A stretch of DNA of 64,000 nucleotides. Source: Cladorhizidae sp. MBARI D1340-BT2. Its lineage: Eukaryota > Porifera > Demospongiae > Poecilosclerida > Cladorhizidae. Below the pieces are notes generated by a model. It worked only from the letters and a program-made list of their open reading frames with translations. It did not search any database and was not told where the DNA came from. The stretch lies in assembly GCA_028752905.1 (NCBI GenBank), contig JAQNBH010000017.1, positions 31,984,283-32,048,282 of the forward strand, read 5' to 3'. Below, one piece after another: positions 45,901-49,929 of this stretch. How positions within the stretch are numbered: position 1 is the first letter of the stretch; every line of letters starts with the position of its first letter. Position numbers and translations under genes: made by a program.

Positions 45901-45909
45901 AAAAGATAA
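15941..45909 (+). CDS. Synaptotagmin-like protein with four C2 domains (8 exons)
   Basis: Joining eight phase-0 exons gives a protein of about 754 residues with the order C2A1-C2B1-C2A2-C2B2. Slp (SYTL) hallmarks are the leader 'GS-SS-YS...ITGK' before each C2[13 protein letters not shown] with KRKT in C2A, and in each C2B 'VWDYD....NDF(I/V)G..R(L/I)G', WMD, then W...ML....EWVE. In established Slps the C2 pair binds phospholipid and helps dock Rab27 vesicles at the plasma membrane. Usual Slps have one C2A-C2B pair; this has two. No N-terminal Rab27-binding helix is visible upstream, so either the first exon is missing or the protein lacks it. Two introns exceed 10 kb and are filled with transposons. 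There is no transcript evidence; exon 3 and exon 8 are the least certain. Confidence 0.8.
16317..16478 (+). CDS. SYTL-like exon 2: second half of C2A1
   Basis: Acceptor CATTATTCAG precedes [20 protein letters not shown]; the exon ends YTLKEK at donor AAG|GTAAGA. Fifty-four codons, phase 0 at both ends. Loop 3 reads [13 protein letters not shown]: the first two Asp are present but the fifth ligand position is Leu. Confidence 0.85.
16479..17335. other. Start of large intron, no feature of note
   Basis: Intronic AT-rich DNA. At 16540-16625 there is a 'CTCTCTCAACATTTTGGCTAG ... TCAATTGAGAG' inverted motif like the Penelope-type terminal sequences elsewhere. Nothing coding is seen. Confidence 0.4.
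17340..17832. mobile_element. Foldback element, diverged copy, with CA run
   Basis: The arms around a centre near 17565 are inverted: AACCATGCCCAAGTTAC, CTCAAAATCTGCATGCC and GCACCAGTGGCTAGA on the left; TCTAGCCACTGATACT, GGCATGCAGGTTTTGAG and GTAACTTGAGCATG on the right. Block order matches the 2539-3250 element. A (CA)n run of about 45 bp (17785-17830) lies at the right edge. Confidence 0.7.
17840..18185. mobile_element. Foldback element, second adjacent copy
   Basis: Inverted blocks (ACCAGTGGCTAGAGGAAGCC near 17890 and GGGCTTCCTCTAGCCACG near 18012) surround a short centre. A GATTTGATCC/GGATCAAATC inverted pair lies at about 18089-18126. The left outer arm is missing, since it abuts the previous copy. 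Confidence 0.6.
18180..20240 (-). pseudogene. Decayed mobile-type ORF with CxC-rich C-terminus
   Basis: On the minus strand pieces in order read [18 protein letters not shown], then [72 protein letters not shown], then a helical region ([15 protein letters not shown] ... [15 protein letters not shown]), [12 protein letters not shown] and a Cys cluster ([20 protein letters not shown], then CTVFCKC). I recognise the same block order as a repetitive family of uncharacterised invertebrate proteins but know no function. At least five frameshifts or stops and a 52-bp tandem duplication (about 18527-18613) break it. It lies antisense inside the large C2-gene intron. Confidence 0.6.
20245..21055. other. 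Intron, no feature seen
   Basis: Minus-strand coding-like phrases may continue to about 20600 as the N-terminal part of the preceding pseudogene, but I cannot frame them. The remainder is AT-rich. Confidence 0.35.
21060..21680. mobile_element. Foldback element, third location
   Basis: Inverted arms match around a centre near 21345: TTTGGAGCTCCATAGATTCTG / AGAATTTATGGAGATCCAAA, GTTCCTGATTGGAAAA / TTTTCCAATCAGGAAC, and TTAGGTGCTAA / TTAGCACCTAA. Block order is as in 2539-3250, with more divergence. Confidence 0.7.
21690..22055. other. Intron, short local duplication only
   Basis: A 27-bp phrase (ATTGCTATGGAAATGGACCA plus TTTTGTT) is duplicated at 21829-21853 and 21857-21881. No gene is supported. 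Confidence 0.4.
22060..22260 (+). repeat. Dispersed repeat, copy C
   Basis: CCTGAATCCTT, then ATTCATCTCCAAGAATATCTTT, ACACAACTTGCATACAATGG and CATTCATACCAAGTTCATTG repeat the block order of 1-425 and 6110-6440. Confidence 0.4.
22265..23455. other. Intron, no supported feature
   Basis: Short open frames only. A 22435-22680 stretch looks exon-like in base composition but has stops in all frames. Confidence 0.4.
23459..23493. repeat. 35-bp near-perfect palindrome
   Basis: Arms GTTGTGAAATAACCACA and TGTGGTCATTTCACAAC differ at one position and are separated by one base. It lies 100 bp upstream of the hAT-like coding region and could be a paired or duplicated terminus of that element. Confidence 0.7.
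23594..25470 (+). pseudogene. hAT-type transposase, decayed
   Basis: Pieces in order: a BED-like zinc finger ([15 protein letters not shown]), a region beginning [20 protein letters not shown], the catalytic-core phrase [36 protein letters not shown] followed by [40 protein letters not shown] plus ATRWWS, and a C-terminal dimerisation block [19 protein letters not shown]. This is the order expected for a hAT transposase. Stops and shifts occur near 23935, 24072, 24310, 24585, 24890 and 25226, so it is inactive. It sits in the large C2-gene intron in sense orientation. Confidence 0.75.
25499..25561. repeat. 63-bp palindrome at a transposon end
   Basis: AACTCAAATTTTATATCTTG and its exact complement CAAGATATAAAATTTGAGTT flank GCGCGAA-AAGGGCCCACTT-CGCGC. 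Half of it matches the far end of the same element at about 28471-28505, so it looks like an element terminus present in both orientations. Confidence 0.85.
25960..26545 (+). repeat. 34-bp minisatellite
   Basis: About 16 units carry AGCCCACAGTTAGCC, TTTATTTAAC and TTGTTTTCT, with length variants where short CACAGGTAGCC inserts occur. It lies where the transposase core of the surrounding element would be expected. Confidence 0.9.
26863..28293 (-). pseudogene. Transposon protein, N-terminal two thirds
   Basis: Minus-strand blocks in order: [20 protein letters not shown] with an acidic tail (28195-28040), [19 protein letters not shown] (about 27700-27640), [11 protein letters not shown] (near 27556), [76 protein letters not shown] with [19 protein letters not shown], and a final CDEC. 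It matches a repetitive cnidarian/sponge-type transposon protein whose C-terminus normally carries the nuclease-like core. That core is missing here. Frames change at least four times. Function beyond 'transposon protein' is not claimed. Confidence 0.6.
28591..29070 (-). mobile_element. LINE-type retrotransposon ORF tail
   Basis: A 159-codon open frame on the minus strand begins inside a polyprotein and reads [56 protein letters not shown] and ends [19 protein letters not shown]. This is a conserved C-terminal region of non-LTR retrotransposon polyproteins. It is 5'-truncated, as usual for LINEs, but uninterrupted, so the insertion is probably young. An AT-rich tract with AACAAACATT repeats (28535-28580) lies at its 3' side. 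Confidence 0.6.
29071..30905. other. Intron, mostly featureless
   Basis: A GAAAGAAAAATA-type purine-rich duplication spans 29185-29300. A diverged copy of the 1617-1847 repeat lies at 29395-29490. No gene is supported in the remainder. Confidence 0.45.
30913..31020 (+). CDS. SYTL-like exon 3 (candidate linker)
   Basis: Acceptor CTTAGTTTCCAG and donor GAG|GTAAGA bound 36 open codons ([16 protein letters not shown] ... THPIKPE), phase 0 at both ends and in frame with exons 2 and 4. It would join C2A1 to C2B1. There is no counterpart in cassette 2 and no family motif, so it rests on splice signals and phase alone. Confidence 0.45.
31298..31927 (+). CDS. SYTL-like exon 4: C2B1
   Basis: Acceptor CAATATAG precedes [18 protein letters not shown]; 210 codons end DDAEE at donor GAG|GTATTT, phase 0. 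It carries a whole C2 domain: [48 protein letters not shown], then the Slp C2B-specific [16 protein letters not shown] and [13 protein letters not shown]. Loop 1 keeps its first Asp (MDPHG) but the second is Asn (TNAA); loop 3 keeps all three. The last 45 residues are a linker ending in an acidic stretch. Confidence 0.9.
31978..32310 (+). repeat. 54-bp minisatellite, about 6 copies
   Basis: Near-identical units contain CATTATTCATTAATATAG, a doubled TAGACTATACA and ACTTGCAAG. It lies in the short intron between C2B1 and C2A2. Homogeneity suggests recent or ongoing expansion. Confidence 0.95.
32374..32655 (+). CDS. SYTL-like exon 5: leader and first half of C2A2
   Basis: Acceptor AACTCATAG; 94 codons; donor TTG|GTACGT; phase 0. 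It begins [20 protein letters not shown], matching the leader of exon 1, then [30 protein letters not shown] and [20 protein letters not shown]. Both loop-1 Asp ligands are present. Confidence 0.9.
32660..33205. other. Intron, no feature seen
   Basis: AT-rich intron DNA with a short T-rich tandem (TTTTTTGTTTT) near 33000. Nothing supportable. Confidence 0.5.
33211..33942 (+). mobile_element. hAT element, internally deleted
   Basis: Perfect 16-bp terminal inverted repeats: CAGGGTTTTATCTAGG at 33211-33226 and its complement at 33927-33942. The CAGGG start is typical of hAT. Inside, 33545-33650 translates with shifts to LLQIYQIIP and [11 protein letters not shown], the hAT C-terminal dimerisation block. 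A run of about 30 C (33899-33928) adjoins the right terminus. I see no clean 8-bp target duplication (flanks share only CTTG). Confidence 0.75.
34039..34206 (+). CDS. SYTL-like exon 6: second half of C2A2
   Basis: Acceptor TTTACACAG; 56 codons starting [20 protein letters not shown], ending YDLCDNMDK; donor AAG|GTTTGT; phase 0. Loop 3 reads [13 protein letters not shown]: two Asp, with Asn at the fifth ligand position. The intron between exons 5 and 6 falls at the same place in the domain as that between exons 1 and 2. Confidence 0.9.
34260..35219 (-). mobile_element. piggyBac-type element 1
   Basis: TTAA at both edges; termini CCCTTTCACTGGCA and, reversed, CCCTCTCACTGGCA. On the minus strand about 34980-34735 encodes an acidic stretch ([15 protein letters not shown] ... 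[14 protein letters not shown]) like the N-terminus of piggyBac transposases. The catalytic part is absent. It is the same subfamily as element 2 (36504-37840). Confidence 0.85.
35357..36271 (-). mobile_element. piggyBac-type element 2 (different subfamily)
   Basis: TTAA at both edges; termini CCCTTTCACCGCTG and, reversed, CCCTCTCACCGCTG. Minus-strand 36098-35898 encodes an acidic N-terminal fragment ending [18 protein letters not shown]. No catalytic domain. It lies between the two related elements 34260-35219 and 36504-37840. Confidence 0.85.
36504..37840 (-). mobile_element. piggyBac-type element 3
   Basis: TTAA at both edges with the same termini as 34260-35219. Its left 300 bp and right 600 bp are close copies of that element, including the acidic N-terminal fragment (about 37590-37380, minus). 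An extra roughly 350 bp in the middle (36790-37200) contains a locally duplicated segment with ACAAACCACAAAGATGTGAA and an AT-rich run. Confidence 0.85.
37983..38153 (+). repeat. Left LTR of the 38-42 kb gypsy element
   Basis: Begins TGTAGCGACCAGAC and ends ATCCACTTCA. It differs from the right LTR mainly by two small indels (near 38010 and 38085). The short length (171 bp) is unusual but not unknown for Ty3/gypsy. Confidence 0.95.
38154..38170 (+). promoter_or_regulatory. Primer binding site
   Basis: TTGGTGACCCCGACGCT directly follows the left LTR. A TGG start complementary to a tRNA CCA end is the usual pattern for tRNA-primed LTR elements; the tRNA was not identified. Confidence 0.7.
38210..38971 (+). 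pseudogene. gypsy gag, one in-frame stop
   Basis: Starts [16 protein letters not shown]. The capsid-like region reads [20 protein letters not shown] and a Cys-His knuckle [18 protein letters not shown] lies near the C-terminus. An in-frame TAG at 38393-38395 interrupts it; otherwise the frame is open. The product would be the structural protein of the retrotransposon particle. Confidence 0.85.
38980..42175 (+). pseudogene. gypsy pol (protease, RT, RNase H, integrase), broken
   Basis: Domains in order: protease with DSG ([21 protein letters not shown]) at about 39045-39260; reverse transcriptase with the intact active-site box YMDDILVAS near 39945; RNase H with [16 protein letters not shown] and TDHKPLTF (about 40390-40620); integrase zinc region and catalytic core (41000-41500), then a Pro-rich tail to 42175. 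Lesions are a frameshift near 39255, a TGA at 39776-39778 just after FSKVDLV, TGA at 40988, and frameshifts in integrase near 41140 and 41400. Confidence 0.85.
42119..42292 (+). repeat. Right LTR of the 38-42 kb gypsy element
   Basis: 174 bp, same ends as the left LTR. The pol frame runs into it before stopping at 42175. The preceding G-rich tract (about 42107-42118) is the likely second-strand primer. Confidence 0.95.
42622..43526. mobile_element. TTAA-flanked MITE with 15-bp ends
   Basis: TTAA at both edges (42622-42625, 43523-43526). Termini GGGGGTCCACTACCC are exact inverted repeats, followed by A/C-rich and T/G-rich tracts. TTAA targets occur in piggyBac and Kolobok families, and I cannot decide between them. 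A minus-strand exon-like stretch at about 43445-43345 reads [20 protein letters not shown] and ends near a donor-like GTAATAG. Confidence 0.8.
43530..43927. other. Intron, no feature seen
   Basis: AT-rich intron DNA between two transposons with no coding or repeat structure that I can support. Confidence 0.5.
43928..44881 (+). mobile_element. piggyBac-type element 4
   Basis: TTAA at both edges; left terminus CCGTCTCACCGCCG, right terminus reversed CCCTTCCACCGCTG. Plus-strand 44160-44400 encodes the acidic N-terminal region in shifting frames ([14 protein letters not shown], then [18 protein letters not shown], and [15 protein letters not shown]). Catalytic part absent. It is nearest in ends to element 35357-36271. 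Confidence 0.8.
44993..45589 (+). CDS. SYTL-like exon 7: C2B2
   Basis: Acceptor AATCTTCACAG; 199 codons; donor AAT|GTAAGG (an earlier donor, AAG|GTAGAG at 45559-45560, would shorten it). Phase 0. It contains [53 protein letters not shown], then [18 protein letters not shown] and [14 protein letters not shown]. All five Ca2+-ligand Asp positions are present, unlike the other three C2 domains. The upstream intron is 10.8 kb and full of transposons. Confidence 0.9.
45868..45909 (+). CDS. SYTL-like exon 8: C-terminal end
   Basis: After acceptor AAATGTAG the frame [13 protein letters not shown] and stop TAA follow in phase with exon 7. Short and basic, as C-termini often are. If unspliced, exon 7 would instead run into a V/C-rich frame ending at 45661, which looks like intron. 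Confidence 0.5.
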   Translation, partial: DSTAVSRNLSSKR

Positions 45910-46770
45910 AGATTACTCTGGATTTTCTCAGCCTAAGAGCTATTGTCTTTAAGCAAACTAGTGTATAAACAGTGCCTCCTGATTATGCCCACAAGCTATA
46001 TATAGCTATTACTTCATTACATTAAGGCACATGCCACCATACCATGTATTCTCATTTTCAGTCCGATGAAGATTTTTTTATTTTATTTGTAACTAGAACT
46101 ACTTATATGTATGTGTATATGTATAGTATGTATTATATGTGAGTATATACATGTTTATAGTACTTTGTTGTAATCATGCTGAAATATCTAGTGACCAATT
46201 TTAAATGTTTTTATCATAGACTTTACTTCAAGCACTGTTTTAGCTGCAAGAGTTCAGGAAGAATTAGACTTGATTTTGTTCTTTTATTATTGTATTGTTA
46301 ACTAGGCTGCATACAAAATAACTGGAGAATTTCTCTCTATCTATCCCCCTCCCCTCCCTTCCACCAATCTTCCATAGTGGAAAATTTTAAGGCTTGCTAG
46401 TCTAATCAACAGCCCAAAGCCCAAGTATGACAGGCAATATTTTTTCCCCATTAGCTATATACCTTAAACTGTACACACTTTTCATTATTTGTCAAAGCCT
46501 ACTTCAATGCTTTCAGTAGAGTAAGTTTAGATACAACCGCACCAGCTAGCATCTTTGAGTTGGATTTCACTGTGCGAACACTATTATATAATAGTGACTA
46601 ACAAAAAAGTTGTGTTCTTTGTGAGGATATATCTGCCATGTCTGGAAAGTGAAAATTGTAAGCATCCGCAATTGGCCCTAATTCAATCATGAAACATTAT
46701 TTCAAGACCTCAAAGCCACCTTTGTCTATACATAACAAGAGTAGCCTTTAAAAATGCCAGGCATGGTCCT
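45910..46770. other. Downstream of the C2 gene, no gene seen
   Basis: Probable 3' UTR and intergenic DNA with ATGT/TATA-rich runs (46080-46160). No clear AATAAA placed well after the stop; nothing else to report. Confidence 0.45.
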
Positions 46771-46774
46771 GCAG

Positions 46775-46975
46775 TGCATATTCACTTTTCTGGCATCATT
46801 TGGCTATGCACATGCTCTCTCCTGGCATCACTGGAGCTTTATGTTATGCACAAGCTCTCTCCTGGCATCACTGGAGCTTTATGTTATGCACAAGCTCTCT
46901 CCTGGCATCACTGGTATGTTATGCACATGCTCTCTCCTGGCATCAATGTATATAAGCTCCCTCCTGCCAATACTG
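46775..46975 (+). repeat. 40-bp tandem repeat, about 4 copies
   Basis: Units CTCTCTCCTGGCATCACTGG plus AGCTTTATGTTATGCACAAG repeat with two exact copies (46817-46896) and shortened flanking ones. Open frames through it arise from the repeat. Confidence 0.85.
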
Positions 46976-47134
46976 ATAAAGGCTATGCATATTAATACTC
47001 ACCTTTCCTGCTCTCTCTTGGCATGTCCACTTTATTTCTTCTAGTTTCAGTGTTATTGATACTGCTCAGTGCACTATATTTACTATCATTTTGTTAGTTT
47101 GTTCTTCTCTCAGGAAGCTTTCAGTTGACTAATG

Positions 47135-47235
47135 AAATTAGAATGATCTCAATAATCAACCTGAAATTTACTCTAGCAACATTTCGACTAGATGCTCAAG
47201 CTTTTATTCAAGGAGTATGTTTGGTCTTGTAAGTT
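47135..47235 (-). repeat. Penelope-type terminal sequence, reversed
   Basis: ATCTCAATAATCAACCTGAA, AGCAACATTTCGACTAGATG and CTCAAGCTTTTATTCA resemble, reversed, the 'cctgatgaaggttagacc ... caagttgattgttgagaagg' tail near 1367-1430. Confidence 0.5.
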
Positions 47236-47379
47236 TTGACGTTTTCTCACTTCACCGATGTTTCCATAATATATGAGGCAGTTGGAAGTCATTTTTTAAG
47301 AATGTTGACTAATGATGAGAGAGCTTGAATGAGAGGATTGCACTAAATGCTGAAGGATTTCTGAACAGTTTGAGTTGTG

Positions 47380-48115
47380 CTTAAAATCTACCATCAAGAA
47401 AATACTATGAGCAGAAAGAGTGTGCAGCGATGGCCTCTCCAGTATTTGCAGTGTATCCAACCTTTATATATGCAGGAATTGGCACTAACAACTGCCCTCC
47501 TGAAGCCAAGGTGTTGAGAGATATGTGGATAACAACTTCTGCATAGTGAAGAAGGGGAGAGAGCAGGAGTTGTCAGATCATCTGAATCATCCATAAAGTT
47601 TACCATGGGGCTTGAAGTGGATGGATCGTTGACTTTTCTGAATTGCCTCCTACACAAAAAGGAAGACAGAAGGCTGACTGCAACAGTTCACACAAACTCA
47701 CACACATCAACTGGTAACTTGATTATAGATCACATCATCCTATCCATGCCAGAAAAGGAGTGGTGAAGATGATAGATCCAGGAGAGTAGAGACAGAGAAG
47801 GAGAGGATCATTTGAATAAGGTCTTTATAGAGAACAGTTATTTACAAGCCTTCATCACTGTAGATACATCTAAATGGAGAAAGGACGATAAGTTCACCGA
47901 TACAGGCAATCAGTGGTCTGAAAAGGGATGGTAGTAATTCCCAGGGATGAGTGAGGTCATCAGAAAGGTCTGCAGGAAGTTCAACATCAGAGTCATTTTC
48001 AGATTGGAAAGAACTCTCATGGCACAACTGAGCAGAGTGAAGGATGTTTTACCAGCTAGTAAGCACTCATGCATTGTGTACCATATCCCTTGTATTATTA
48101 GTTACATTGCAACCT
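47380..48115 (+). mobile_element. Penelope-like element remnant, copy 2
   Basis: Translation with shifts gives FTMGLEVDGSLTFLNCLLHK (near 47600) and TVHTNSHTSTGNL, the part of a Penelope RT that precedes 'yl.f.SHHP'. It continues MSEVIRKVCRKFNIRVIFRL and DVLPASKHSCIVYHIPC, ending just before the GIY-YIG motif. It aligns over its second half with 437-850. Several stops; dead. Confidence 0.7.
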
Positions 48116-48117
48116 GG

Positions 48118-49925
48118 AAACTACTGCAGTGTGTACAATTACTCTTACCTGTAGGACTACTGCAGCACCTGCCTGTATAATCACCGATACCAATACAACT
48201 ACTGCAATCAGTACAATCACTCCACCTTTGCGATTACTCCAATATTGCAACCTGTACAAAACACTGCTACTTGTACCATAACTGTGACACTGCAACCAGT
48301 ACACTTTCTGCCTTTAACATTAGGTATGTTATATATATATAGGCTAGGTGATATTGATCTCCAAGCTCACTGGAAGCCACAATTACCAAAAGGGCAGCTT
48401 CTGACACTGCATATTTAATGAATTTTCAGACACACTAGCTACACTGCACCTGACACTGAGTAAAACTGGAAATAGCCTTTCCGGAGCCTCCCATGTAGTA
48501 CTTCTGCTAATGTATCTGTATATCAATATCATGTGTTTAGGTAGGTAACACTTACACCAAGGATGATAATGACTGCCAGTGAGGGCGGTTTTCAAGTGAG
48601 TCGAAATTTGTGGTTACTTTTTGTCCTATAGAAGGGATTTTAGTAATGCTAGCTATATTTCACTCCCTGGAATTCTCTCCATATAAAGGAAAGGATGTAC
48701 TGATTCTTTTCCACTGAAGATGGTCACTGAGTTTTATTTCCCCCTGCCCCTCCCCCCCCATGATAAATGGTAAAAAACATTACCTGGTGGGGGACAGAAG
48801 TAGCATGTATCATGGAGCTAGGGGTATGGTAGGGGAGGTGTGGCTATAGAAGTGCATCACAAGAGAGAGGGTATTTATTAGAATAAGAAAGTGCTGGGTG
48901 TCATGGTCGATGATGATATATGGAATATCTTTGTCCACAGAGCACCCACTTGTCTCTGAGCTACACTTTTTTCAATAGCTAGCTTGCTACACAGGTATTG
49001 ATGAATTCCAGAGAGCTAACCATTTAAAAGAAGTTAAAGGGTTAATACATACTTGTTTCATGATGGTATCATTGTTGTTAATGTTGGCATCTATCAGAAG
49101 ACACTAACACTGACTACTCGTATTCCTTCTTGGCATATTTTAGAGATGCAGCTTTGTTTTATCACAACCACCGATGACAATGCTTCTTCTGTAAATTTCA
49201 TTATTTCAGTAACTTGTAATAGTAAGCTAAAAGCCTCACTAGAAAACTGCTTGCATTGCATTGCATGTAGCCAGTGTAGTTTATTGGTGATGCTGATGTG
49301 TTACACAATTTGTGAGCTATTGTCAGGGAATGTGAAAAGAATCTATCTCTATCATGTAGCTATAATATGTACATATATATGTTTACATACACAACATATA
49401 CGTATATATTCCAGGTTATGAAAGACTATGGCCAGCCAAACATGCAAAGAAAATAGAGAGAAGAATGGGGATATAATTATGATGAATGAATGAGAGAGTT
49501 TGAAAATGACAATTCGATTTTGTGTTTACAGCAGCAGTTGCCTGGCAATGGTGGTGCCCATCCTCTCTAATTGTGGAAAAATATGCTAATCCCTGATGGC
49601 CTATCTCAAGGCTCAACAGAACAATTAAATTATCATTACAGCAAAAACATTGTGCAGTGACTACATGCGGCTGCAAGCTGGTATTTTCCTCAAACAATCA
49701 GAAATTTTGGGTCTACCAGGATCACAATGTGTTATTCAATCACTACAGCCAGAAAATCTCGTGTCAGCCTACGGATGAAGGTTGGCCTTCACTAGGAATC
49801 CTGACCATCGTCATATATATCGTTTAATAGATTTTTCAAATTATTTATGCTTTTCAGAAGTGAGAGAAAGAAAAACGGGTTATAAAAATTAAAAAAAATA
49901 CGCATGCGTTTAGGGTTGGCCCACA
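48118..49925. other. Upstream region of MPEG1, no other gene
   Basis: 48118-48310 is a loose repeat built on TACTGCA/ACAATTAC/ACTACTGCA words. 48725-48760 has a short C run. Nothing else is supportable. The promoter of MPEG1 is expected within the last few hundred bases but no TATA box or initiator can be assigned with confidence. Confidence 0.4.
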
Positions 49926-49929
49926 GTCA

